This document shows, one piece after another, positions 1-12,316 of a stretch of DNA of 64,000 nt. The notes below the pieces were generated by a model. That model was given only the letters and a program-made list of their open reading frames with translations. It had not been told where the DNA came from and searched no databases. This DNA comes from Bugulina stolonifera (Eukaryota; Bryozoa; Gymnolaemata; Cheilostomatida; Bugulidae): assembly GCA_935421135.1 (NCBI GenBank), contig OW285191.1:6705504-6769503 (forward strand), given 5' to 3'. How positions within the stretch are numbered: the first letter of the stretch is position 1; each line of letters begins with the position of its first letter. The position numbers were made by a program, and so were the translations under genes.

Positions 1-127
1 AGGAGGGCTTCAGTCATAGCGGGTTAAAATCATGTAAAGTTGTATTTCTCAAGAATAACAGAATATTCACAACAGGATTCTCTAGAAATGGTGACAGAGA
101 GATAGCTATGTGGAACGCAGTAAGTAC

Positions 128-499
128 ATGCAGTATAGTATACATGTACATACGGTATGATATACATATACATACGGTATGATATACAAGTACATACGGT
201 ATGGTATACATGTACATACGGTATGATATACATGTACATACGGTATGGTATACAAGTACATGCGGTATGGTATACATGTACATACGGTATGATATACATG
301 TACATATGGTATGATATACGTGTACATACGGTATGGTATACGTGTACATACGGTATGATATACTTGTACATACGGTATGATATACCTGTACATACGGTAT
401 GATATACGTGTACATACAGTATAATATACATGTACATACGGTATGGTATACATGTACATACAGTATGATATACATGTACATACGGTATGGTATACATGT
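128..499. repeat. 22-bp minisatellite, about 17 copies
   Basis: Tandem units of the type TACATACGGTATGATATACA plus two bases repeat with a 22-bp period. Point variants alternate at fixed positions (GATATAC/GGTATAC, CATG/AAGTA). Open frames on both strands here are by-products of the period and are not genes. The array lies upstream of the first visible coronin exon, so most likely in an intron of that gene. Confidence 0.95.
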
Positions 500-588
500 C
501 AGATGACTGAGGACACACTTTCTATTGTGTCGTGTGTGTGTACATTCTCTAGCTCTAAGAGATGATTAATGAAGATCGGGTTGAAGCA

Positions 589-890
589 TATCCACCCGAT
601 GTCTACAGTATTCATTCACCCGATGTCTACAGTATTCATTCACCCGATGTCTACAGTATTCATTCACCCGATGTACCTACAGTATTCATTCACCCGATGT
701 CTACAGTATTCATTCACCCGATGTCTACAGTATTCATTCACTCGATGTTTACAGTATTCATTCACCCGATGTCTACAGTATTCATTCACTCGATGTCTAC
801 AGTATTCATTCACTCGATGTCTACAGTATTCATTCACCCGATGTCTACAGTATTCATTCACCTGATGTCTACAGTATTCATTCACTTGGC
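589..890. repeat. 24-bp minisatellite, about 12 copies
   Basis: Tandem units containing GATGTCTACAGTATTCATTC repeat every 24 bp, with one 27-bp variant near 664-690 and single-base variants such as ACTCG for ACCCG. The array ends about 40 bp before the acceptor of the first visible coronin exon (929). It is intronic and open in several frames by periodicity only. Confidence 0.95.
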
Positions 891-928
891 AGCAGTAGTC
901 ACCTCATCCTCTAACTTTCTGTTTACAG

Positions 929-3900
929 GAAGACTTGTCCGAGGAAATATTCCGAGATGCAGTGGATTATTCGAGTGGAGTACTTTTACCTTACTACGAC
1001 CCTGATATTGATATCATGTACCTTGCTGGAAAGGTATATTAGCTATATGTATACATTGTACATACTGGTAGGTTTAGATTACTTGGATGATTTCATTGGT
1101 TAATTCAGTGATAGCTATACATTAGTATTACTACAGCGTAATGAATACAATTAGTGACATGTAATGCAACTGCAAAAGGTGTATGATATGGTTTTGACTA
1201 AAAATGTATATTTTTATGCAAAATTCGTGTGCAATTAGTTGTATCGCATATTATTGTGTTAGGAATTGTTATGATGTCTTCGGCTGCAGGGAGATGGGAA
1301 CATACGGTTCTATGACGTATCCGGTGATAGGGTTGTTTACCTTAACCAGTACCCTTCATCGGACCCACAGAGAGGACTTGGGCAGATGCCAAAGCGAGGT
1401 CTAGACGTCAGCAAGTTTGAGGTAGCCAGGTTTTATAAACTACACACGAATAAGCAGATTATAGAGCCGCTGCCTATGATAGTTCCACGAAGGGTGAGTG
1501 ATTACACCACACGCACACATGGTCTGGTACTACTATCAATTAGACATTACATGTATTTATGTTATTTGTGTTATTCCAGTTGGTCGTCATTGGGGCACAT
1601 CTCTTGATTTTTGTGAAACCTTTTAAACTGATGTGTGACGAGCTGAAGCATTAATATACAATATATAATAAATGTAGTGATATAATTTATCATAAAATTA
1701 TACAATATAATATATAATAATATAATGTATGAAATGTGATATATATAACAATATATACAATGTAATATATAACAATATATGCAATGTAATATACACAATG
1801 TAATGCAATGTATAACATAGTATTTTGTATACTGTAGTCTGAGGAGTTTGCAGAAGATATATACCCTCCTACTTTAGCTGCCAACCCGGCAGTGACGTCC
1901 ATGGAGTGGATTTCTGGTTTAGACAGAGAACCTGTGAAAGTTTCAGTCAAGGTAGGGAGTGCTATGCAACCATCACATGAAACCATTATTTATACCGCCC
2001 CTTCTTTCTACTACCCCGGTGACATGTTTAGTAATAGATAATGTTGAGAACTTTGACTAATGTCCATCTTCCAAATTTCTGGTAAATGTCTTTCCCCCAG
2101 TTTCTGTAGTCTGTGCGCATGTAATACATTTATTTATAACTTTTGGTTGATATTGTGTGTAGCCCGGGAAACGTAGACCAAAGAATGATCTATTAGCAAT
2201 TATAGTAAGTGTTGACCCTCAGTCTGGATCCCTAAACATTGTGTGTTGGTTGTATCGGTATAGTAATAAACCTATTGCAGATTAATAGTCATATTTGATT
2301 GGTCACATGATAATAGCAATATCTCATTGGTCACACTATACTGCATTCAACCAATACGCAATGTCAGCTGTCTAGTCTAACCCAAAACTAGTTCACACCC
2401 TCTAACTATCAGTCTATGCCAGCTATAAACTATCGCCATGTGAGCCATGAGCGTATGCTGTAGGTGCACATGCACTCAGCATTTTCTGTGCCATAGATAG
2501 ATGTACTCGGACATTACATTTACTGATACATGCACGTCGCACACAGACCTACATAATACATTTACATTACATGTATGTTCTCAGCATATGCTTGCAGTTT
2601 GAATGAAATTGTTCACTTGTCTGTTCTCCTACTCCTGCACAGTACATAGTATTAGTTCAACTAATTCAGATCACCCTTACCTGCCTACCACACGCTACCA
2701 ACCACAAGTCTCCCTTCTCTGGCTACCCCCCTCCCCCCACCCCCCACCTCTCTTGTCGTGATCCGCACTTGACTGAGTTTCCGATCCTTCAAAACAGTTA
2801 GGCGGACACGTTGATTGTCAGTAGTTGGCGTGATTCTCTTTTCTGTAATATCAACATCCCCACCCTTTGTTTTGGCTGATGTGAGACCCAGGCTAAAGTC
2901 CCTCATACTTGCAGTCAGTCTGATGAACCTGCACTAGGTATATTGCCCGTTCTATGTTCTTGTATTTGTGTTTATTATTCTTCTGTTACGTCTCTAGGTG
3001 TATTTTAAACTAAATTTGTTGGAACAAGGAAAGTCGTTGGTAAAGAATTGTGTGCTGTTTGTCTGCATAATATTTTGACTGTAATGATTGGATCGTTTCT
3101 ATAGTACCAGATAATTGGTCTTGCCTACTAAATCATTCCTTGTCATGCATTCCATTCTACCATAATATTAGACAACCCTTCCCATGATATTATTTCATTC
3201 TAAAACCTAAAGAAGGTGACATATTTTTATATACAGATTAGTGTACGTTGGTATAGGAGTTGACCTGGCAAGAGCAAATAACTGAAGTTAGATGATTTAC
3301 AATGCATCAGTGATCATATAAGGAATCAATGTGATCAATTCCCTCCTAAACTAAACTTTACTAAACTTGAACTTTTTATTCAATTGGGTCAATAAAATTG
3401 CTCAACTGACTCTATTATGGGAATTGTCCTCTCTTATATGGTCATTGAGTTTGAAGACTAGGTACTAACCATGACTTGATATTAAATACAGATATAAGTA
3501 GTATTATATGCTTTACTGTTTAGTCGATGTACACTGTATCTTATTTTTCACCAAATACTAGCCCAACAAACAGCATCATGTTATGATCACCTACTCTAAG
3601 TTTTGGTGGACAGTTATGGCGGAAAGCCAGCTGCACACATTTTTACTTCTCCCACACATAGATTCCATTTTATTTCGACCCTTTGGAACTGTTGTCCATA
3701 AGCCTTCTATCATACCTGTTCATTGGTTCAGTAATATCCTACTAGGAGAGATATTCAATATGAAACCAATTGAATCGGCCATGTTGCCTGCAATTGTTAT
3801 GATAAGGGTATTCTATTAGCTTGTATGATTACCTGTTGAACAGACATGATATTTTCTACATTTTAGGAATTGGCAGAACGGGGAAGCACGTCCGAACCTT

Positions 3901-6900
3901 CTAGAGTAGGGACATTGCGTGCTTTCACAAAGTCTCTCCAGCGTACACAAGTGGTAAAAGTTATATTCAAGTGACAGTCTAATAGTTCTACAGTTTGGTA
4001 GATGGTGACTTTTCTTTTGTTTTAAATATTGTTATCTGACGATTGTTAATCGCCTTTGCTTCAAATTTATGTTAACAGCAAAGGCAACGCGCATAGTAGA
4101 GGACAGCATTTTATGTTGTGTAACCAGTTTTATTGGGTGTTGCATAGTTTGAAAGCTAATATAACATAAACCTATAAGCATGAATTGTCCACGTCGCGTC
4201 ACAGAGTGTTTATGTTGCATATCAAGTGCTTTTTGGTGATGATCAACTACACCAGTTACAGTACAAGCTAATCGTGGGAAGGTAACTCTATTTCTCCATT
4301 GTCCTAGGTCAAACCTGTACAGAAGACACCTCATGCCTCCCCACCACCTAAGAATGCTCCAGCTTCCCTTCAGAACATATATAAATTGTGTACTGACACA
4401 AGTAAAGTCAGCATTCACACATTGCAACCAAAGGTCTGTCCAATATGCATGTTGACTGGTGAAAAATCAACTCGATGTAGGGGTTGACAATTCCAAGTTC
4501 CATAATGATATGTAATATGATTTATCTGCCTCTACTATTTACAAATTTAACAGTCTCAACAGACTTTCTCTAATGGTTGAAAACATATTGTAGTCTTCTA
4601 TTTTATATATATGAATGCATGTAGTTAAACATTCACCCTTTTGGTCAATGTTAAGTGGAGTAGACTTATGTTAAATGTCTGCATGGCTGAACTAGACAGA
4701 CGTATACAACGCAATGGTTTTATATTGCAGATTTTATCGCTTGTTTTAGTCTATTGCTGCATATGCTTCATTTTTGAAGAGACTAATGAAAATGATCTTC
4801 TCTTTACAGTATTGATGGTGTTTGGGGTTGTTGGTCAAGATAACCTGGCTGGGTGTATATTTTATTATATTTTATTTTATTCATTCTTTTTGTAATTTTC
4901 TTTCAGCAGCCAGTCAACTCTGAGGAGCCCAAACCAGTACAACAACATGAGTCGCATGAACCCTCTCCTCCGGCAGCTAACCTGTTGCCTTCACAAATAC
5001 GTCAACAGCAAGAACAGAAGCTGCAGCACCAACAGCAGCAGTTTATGCAGAAGCAACAGCGGCTACAACAAGATAAGCAGCACCAACAGCGAGTACAACA
5101 GGATAAGCAGCACCAACAGCGGGTACAACAGCAGTCGGAGTCATCCTCACCTGGAATCTCTAGTCATCACAATGTCAAACAGGCTCATGTCAGGTAATTC
5201 AAACGATGTTACAACAAATTTCCATCATTTTAGACTCGACTCGTTTTGATCTGTCACTAAATATCCCATATTGATGCCTCTGAATCGTTTCTATTGGATA
5301 GTATAACTTATTAATAGGCCCAACTCTCGTACAAATGACTCTTCACAACAAATCAGCCCAAAGCAATCACAGCGAGTAGATGGACAATCTATGTCAATGA
5401 CTGGCCATCAAAGGCCGCAGTACATCGGTGACCCGGAGCCGTCTTACTCAGGTTATCATGGTACTGTGCAGTCTAGCACTAAACACAATCATCAGCCTCA
5501 AGTATACCAGCAGGCTAGTGATCAGTCGGTAAGCACTTCCATATCTACCTGCGTTGAGTGTGTGCACAGTCGTTATTGTGTCTTTACTGTCTCATTGTTT
5601 GAATGCTTTAGTATGCTGTGTGCTACTAATCGTCTCCTCCGGTCTCAGAGAAAGAATCAACCTTCGAACATGTTGTACATGTGGTAATGCACAGCCCTGT
5701 CATGGATTTGATAACTTACACTTTCACACTGTTTCACTGACCTTGGCGGGTCGATCATGTATATTATTATATCAATTAACATGATACTTGAATAAAAATT
5801 TAGGGTCTTCCCTGTTTTGATGCACCTAAACTGAGTTGTAGAGGTGGTGCTTGTGTCAAATCTGGTGTTCATTAACAGTCTCAAGCTTGCGCTTCAGATT
5901 TTTGCATTTGCTTCTACAATTATGTTTCCACCATTTCTGCCAATAGCTTAAATGGAAGCACAACTCCGCATGGCAGAAACCAGCTATTCCCGTTGGCAGC
6001 ACATCTGGTCAATATACAGTTATAGGTCATCATTCCTCGCCTAGGCACAGCAGACAGGTTTGTTTCCTAATATCTCTTGTATTATGGCAACCCCTTCCAT
6101 GCAGTTCAGGTAACAATAGCAAACAATATGGTCAGTTGGCAATCTGGTACATACTTTCAGCACATAGACAAATATGCAGGAAGCAAGCAGAGCATCCAAA
6201 TGTATACAAAACTTGTCAGCAGCAATCAACAAATCTGGGGAATTGCCTCGTCTAGGACCTACATTTCATATTAGGACAACATTCTAAGCATGGCAATTTT
6301 TCTAGTGGCAATATTAGTTGTAGTAAAACCACCCCACTGAATGAGGCATCTAAAGGGAGCAATGCACAATAGTCGTGGTTATCCACTCTCAACCTGTCAC
6401 CATGCATGATAATACTACTTACACTTGAATTGCATGAATTCCACAAGTTTTATAACACACTAATTTATCTGTATTTAATTCCAATTTTACTGTCCATTGT
6501 TTATATGTTGGAAGTGAAATATTGAGTTCTAAAACTATATATTTCTAATAGTTTATTGTAACCGCTCCAAGTACATGGTATGGGTTTTAATGTTGCTCAA
6601 TTTTACAGTCTGGATTCAAATTAATTATACCTCAGGTATGCCAACTCTTAAAAATAATTTTGATATGAACTTTTATTTAAAATGGAAATTGGAATTGGTT
6701 TTGCCGATGCAGCTAAATCGCTAGGCATCATCGCCTTTAGTTGCAGTTGATCACGCTCTCATTATTTTGTGCAGCTAGCAGATACTGAACCAGCTTCTAA
6801 CCTACAGCCAAGCTTCCTCTCCAGTGGCTATAGCACATATAATGCATCCAATGCGCAGCCATCACTCCCTTCAAATAACTCATTCTCCGAGTTTACTGAT

Positions 6901-9541
6901 AGTTATCTTGCTCCCAACAATAATAAATCTAAGCATAGTCACTCTGAACATGTGAGAGCAAAATCATGCCCTGCTGATGACGAGCCTTCAGCTAATGACG
7001 AAGCCAGATCCTGGATCGTAAGACGTCTTAGTCCGGAGTTGCAATCTGAAACTGATGGCAACCACAGCAGCCATTTCGTAAATAAAATGTCTCCGAGTGA
7101 GGCTATCAAAGACTTGCCGCTAGCATACAAGTTTACCTCCTCAATGCTATCACCACAAAGTGAAACGACAGATAGAATTAAAGTGATGTCCGAAGTTGAA
7201 AGAAAGAAGAAAATGAAATCCATGAAGGAAAAGATTCAACGCTCCTCTTCAGCATCAAGAGTAGAAAACTTGAGAGTTCCAGATGAGAGCACTCCTTCTG
7301 GAGCTATAACACCTCCAGCAAAACTTGGCCTTAGACCAGATTCGGGAACGTACGAGTATGAACCCCTGTCACCAACATCTAACCATGCTTCCTCTGAAGA
7401 ACCAGTGGATGAGAGAAGAAAACTTCTTATTGCTCAGAAAGTAGCAGAACTTAAGCGTATCCGAGATTTGGCTAGAGCATATGCTCAAGGGGAACTGGAT
7501 GAGCAGACACTCTGTCGGCTGTCAGTTCCATCACCCAACAGTGGTGATGTTTCTCCTAGACCCTTGTCACCCATGGCAGTAAAACGTGTTGAGGTTGGGC
7601 CTATTCGTTCTCCCAATGTCGAGAATAGGTCTATAGCTGTACTCCCTGCTGAAGCCACACAGGGTCAGCACCTGCATACAAGTGTACCTGTGGAACAGTC
7701 ACGTGCTAAAGGAAAAAGTAATCGCAAGACATCACGTAAAGCAAAACCAAAACACACCTCAAGTAGGTTTGCAGCCCCAGATTTCATTACAACCACTGAG
7801 CCCACTCTGGATGCACCAACTGTTCAAAGGCAAATGGAAATTGAAAATCAACGTACTACAAACGTATCACGATATGACAACTCTTCTCCTTGCAATGTTG
7901 ACAATTTTCCCAAGTTCCCTGTCACACAGTATAGGCATAATGAAGACACAGCAACACTATATGACAATCAATCTCGGCCATCAACTTCTAAGAGAACGTC
8001 TGCATATACAGATGTTGAATCAACTATAGAAGCCGTGAACAAGGTAAATACTGACATTGAAGCATTGGTGTCTGCTATAAATAGTAGTATTAGTTTTTGG
8101 GATAGAAATGTTGATGATGCCTCTCAGCTATCTCCAAATAAGAGTGTTTCTGACGCTATGGCTGCTAACAATAGCCTTTCAGTAGAGAGTGATTTGAGTG
8201 TAACTAACCACAGAGAGGATGCTGATAAAGCCTGCAATAATCAGAGGAGTGAAGAAGCATGGCATGCAAGCAGAGATGGATATTCTACAGATAGTTCTGA
8301 AGAGGTTGTTGATCTATATAACTTGCGTGAAAACGGTTTTTCTTCTGTGGAGGCTAATGTTTGTTATTCGCATGTGGTGCATTTACCCGAGCATGCCAGT
8401 CTGCATGAAGCAATGTCCAATTGTTCTTTCCACATCAACGATAATCAAGAACTGGAATTTGTATCAAATAAATGCCCTGGTGCATTCAGTGATTATATTC
8501 CAAGGAAAGAAAATGGGTTCCAAGACATAAGTGACCACCATGGTCTCCCAACTGTTCAGTCTCAGAGCACCAATCATCTTTCTGAAATAAATTCAATATC
8601 TAATGAAATCTGCTTTTACATATCGGACTCAACACTCTCTCTGTCTAACATTTCTGCTGCTAGTTCAACTTCCTCTTCTTTGTCAATGAAAAGCACAAGT
8701 GACAGCGATGATATGTCCCTAGATGATATGCCCCTTGAGGCTGATCAATCTTCTGCCCGGCCTCTATTAGTAAGTTAACAGGTTTGAGTGTGCACCCCAG
8801 CTTCCTCCCTGTAGTTTAGCCACCTCAGCCGGCATTATGAAAAAGGATTCAGAAGGCTGTCCAGGTCAACATTACCGTCTCAGTGTGTACCAATCACTAC
8901 TCGACACGCTTTAAAAAATTACCCCAATAGGCTAATTTACTATCTGCCTGTAGTAGGTAGCTAAAATCGGTGGTATTTTTTTTTTGTTTTTGATGGTATG
9001 CTCTGCTGATATCGTAGTTGTCTAGTTTGCATTATCATGTTCTTGTTTTTATACCCAGCTTTATTATTATTTGGTGTTACTGACAAAGTGGTGTATGCTA
9101 TGCATGTAAATGTGCATGCAATGAAAGCCAATGATCGATTTCCGATGACTATTTAAACCTTTAACCATGTTTTAGGTGTCAGCCCCTGTAGTTCCACAAT
9201 TACAATCAAGTCAGACTGTAAACGGAGCACATCCAGGTGCTTCTCTGTCCAATGATCAGGTGAGACTCCTAGTAGGAATACTGTGGTTGCAAATGCACAT
9301 GTGGCTACAATTACATACATCAAGCATTACATATATATTACTGTTATCATAGTATTGCGTTCACCCTTACAAATGCATCTACTGGTACGTCTATCCTTTT
9401 ATTTTGCAGTTGCATAGAGCATATTTCAAACAGTGCGAGGAGATCAAGCACCTCAGACAGCAAAACCATCTAAAAGATAAGAAGATAGAAACATTAGAGA
9501 AAGAGCTGGTTCAGCTTCGAAAAATGATCATCACTCATTAA
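929..9541 (+). CDS. Coronin with very long linker (3' part; 5' exons outside window)
   Basis: Coronins are WD40 propeller proteins that bind F-actin and Arp2/3 and are organised by a C-terminal coiled coil. Exons: 929-1033, 1290-1493, 1838-1951, 2163-2204, 3867-3953, 4308-4433, 4907-5193, 5318-5528, 5947-6057, 6775-8769, 9176-9259, 9410-9541 (TAA). They join in frame to 1,165 aa. Coronin signatures are LLPYYDPD, YLAGKGDGNIRFYDV, GLGQMPKRGLDVSKFEVARF, YKLH and EDIYPPTLAANPAVT with EW (last propeller blades and DUF1900), then PGKRRPKNDLL. The final 43 residues are a heptad-like coiled coil (EEIKHLRQQN, IETLEKELVQLRKM). Between them lie about 970 residues of Ser/Pro-rich, probably disordered sequence: a Gln-rich exon with a duplicated QQDKQHQQRV unit and a 1,995-bp exon. 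Typical type I coronins are 450-500 aa. The donor after 4433 (GTCTGT) is weak but keeps phase. Identity is firm; the unity of head and tail rests on phase continuity and the coiled-coil ending. Confidence 0.88.
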
Positions 9542-11820
9542 GGATGTTTTACAAACTGGTTTGTGAAGATATGGTTATGTTTGTTAGAGGTGTTACAGTT
9601 TTACCTCGAACTGTATTCTACAGGCTATCCAATTAAATTGTCACACACTATATAGGTACAAGCTAATGTATATGTGCTGTTAGTTTCTCCTGTCCCATTA
9701 ATCAACTTTGCATTATTATTTTACCCCATTTATGTACTGTATGCTCTGGCACATTTGGGTGTACACTACCACGTAGCATGGCTTCCAAGGTTCTTCAACC
9801 TTTCACTTTATTGTTTTCAAGTTTTGAGCAATGGATTGTATTTGCCATTTGTATTAATTTTGTTGATGTATTTTATGCCTTAAACACTGGAATCAGTCTT
9901 AATTTTGCAACTCCAGTATCTGCCATCATTGTTGTTGTTGAGAATTGCTACTTAGTTTATAATAATCAGTGCTCTATAATTTTTTGATACCAAAGTCAAA
10001 ATTTCTATTACCACAACTATGTTATAATATTTTAGGCTTAGATTCTGTCGTCTATACTTACTATCTGAACAGTAAAACTGTTTTATTGTGGTTAACAAGG
10101 ACGTTGTGTAAATTTATTTGCTACGTCTTGCAGGGTAATATTTAACGTTGCCATTCACCATTTTTAGTTACTCGATGTAATATTCTACGGTTGTGTGGTG
10201 GAATAATCAGTAATAACAAGTTATATATTATATATAATTAGTATTTATTGTAATTTTATACAGTTATTGTTTTATATTTTAGCAGGTTATGTGGTAATTT
10301 TTATAGATCTATATATAGAAGTCAATAATAAAGTAAGAATCTGCTCAAAATAGTCATCCATCCCAAGGTGCAAGTTGTAAATCCTGTATCATAGATTGAA
10401 ATGCATGTCGATAGGTTGAAACAGAAAAAAATGTGACAAACGTTTTACCTGTAGCTTAGGTTTTTACTGAACTCACATTTTCAATGGGTAGCATTATGAT
10501 ATAGATGATAATGATGGTTGGAGTGCTGGATGGATACACGTATTACTCTTGATTGTTACTTTATTCATGCAAGTGTCTACTATTGCTTATTACCACAGTT
10601 TCTATGTATACAAGGTCATTTAATCAAACTTTACAGCCTTCAATTAATGTAAACTATTTCAAATAGCTTGAAGTCAAGTGTTTTAGGGCATAAAATCAGG
10701 GAGGACAAATTAGTGGTAGAAATCTGGTTGTGAACAAGATGCTCACATAGACTGATTACTGCATTACAATAGATGATTTCCTATAATTGGTGTGATTCTA
10801 ATACATGATTACAATAGGTCTGTACAGTTTTTAAATATGACTAGACTTAAAAACCAGTCTTTATTACCACAATTATATTTATTATTCCTGGGATCAATTT
10901 GGCATGTAGTGTATTAATTTGTGGTTGTCCTACACAACTGTTGGTCAGCAACCAAAATTCCCAACCAAGGTTATACATCTCGCGTTGTGTTTAATAAGAT
11001 CTGGCTTCAAACTTCTGGTGCTTAGACAAATGTATGTACAACTTGAAGACGTTCCAATCTGAAAAGAGTTAAGTCAAGTATTACAATATTTATGCTCACT
11101 AAATTTAGGCATCCATGTACTTTAAAGTGGTTACATGAATATTAATCTCCCAAAAATAAGTTATAAAATATTCTAGTCTAGCATACCTACATACAGACAC
11201 ACTTTGCAAAGGGTGATCATCTCATGTTAGCCAATACGTAACATAACGCTGATGTAGTATAATAACCCCAAAAGAAGTTCATTTTGTGTTATTAACCCCA
11301 AAGTACTTTCAAGATCAGCAGAGTACATGTATATGTAAAGGTTTGTTCCAGCCAGTCGATAGCGCAGGTAAATGAGATCATACCAAATGCCTCGTCTATT
11401 ATTTATAAATATCGTATCAGATATATTGCAACGTCCCACAATGCTGAGCAATCAACTTGGTAAATCGACAATTTTCTAAAAAATAAAAATATATGTTTTC
11501 ACTTCTCAATATTTAGTGTTAGTTAATGCTTGAAGTAAGGCCATGATCACACAACATACATCCTAAGATTTTATGTGTTCTCAAAAACATGGATTTCAGG
11601 AACTTCTGAAGATGAGGAGGGTAGTTAATTTTTGTCCTTCATTTTTACATTTTTCTAACATCCCAGCAAACTCAAAAGGACTAGAAGCCCTGGGGCAAGT
11701 CTTGTTATAATTTACATGATGTTTAGGCTGTTTGTAAAGTGCATTGACAATACGTCACAAGAGATGGTCCCTATAGGCTGGTAATTGTTTTCAGTGGCCC
11801 TGCTTTCTATAGCATGTTAG
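9542..11820. other. Coronin 3' UTR and intergenic spacer
   Basis: AT-rich sequence without convincing exons. The first canonical poly(A) signal downstream of the coronin stop is AATAAA at 10327-10332, giving a 3' UTR of roughly 800 nt. Short open frames at 9674-9987 and 11227-11451 lack splice or codon support. Confidence 0.6.
10327..10332 (+). terminator. Coronin poly(A) signal (AATAAA)
   Basis: Canonical hexamer about 790 nt after the coronin stop codon, the first AATAAA in that orientation. Use is inferred. Confidence 0.45.
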
Positions 11821-11824
11821 TGAA

Positions 11825-12026
11825 CCAATCAGAACTAAGATTTTGAGTACTGCAGAGAAACCTACAGAAATTTTGTTCAGTCACCTCACTGCATGAGGTA
11901 TTATTTATTTGCATAGCTTCGCCTCCAGCAACTATAAAAGGCTGTGGAGAGTTTGACGTATAGCATTTTCTACCTAGAAGCTTGATTGAGCAGATAAATT
12001 GGTTTGAGGAGATTCATCAATTTCAG
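11825..12026 (+). promoter_or_regulatory. CCAAT/octamer/TATA promoter and 5' UTR exon of the eh1 gene
   Basis: CCAAT at 11825-11829, a POU-type octamer ATTTGCAT at 11907-11914 and TATAAAAG at 11933-11940 are arranged as in a focused core promoter. Transcription would start near 11963. The non-coding first exon ends at 12026 with a strong GTAAGT donor and joins 12309 eight bases before the ATG. The octamer so close to the TATA box suggests tissue-regulated expression (inference). Confidence 0.6.
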
Positions 12027-12316
12027 GTAAGTTATTTTGAAAGCGCTCAAGTTTTGATAGCATAAGAAACATACTATCAATTTTATTTTTAAAGTTAAGG
12101 GAGGAGCAGACTTACAATTTTATCGATAAAGATACTGTGATGGGTAAAAGAATATATCTTATCACGAGCTGATAATAATTCTAAATATTGACATTTCATG
12201 TCAACTAATAACAATATTATTAATTTTGTTAATTTAAAGACCAGCAAAACCACTTTGGCAATTTTTCCACTTCAAATGTACTAACTAAATTATCCAATCA
12301 CTTTCCAGGTAGCAGA

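Noticed and set aside
14..518. Long open frames of Tyr/Val/Cys/Thr repeats on both strands
   Set aside because: They follow the 22-bp minisatellite in several frames at once; no splice context or start support.
2685..2906. Minus-strand 73-aa frame with basic composition
   Set aside because: Inside a coronin intron, over a C-rich tract; no support for expression.
3583..3819. 78-aa open frame in coronin intron
   Set aside because: Lies between two phase-matched coronin exons, has no splice signals of its own and no domain.
6939..7223. Minus-strand 94-aa frame
   Set aside because: Shadow of the large coronin exon on the other strand.
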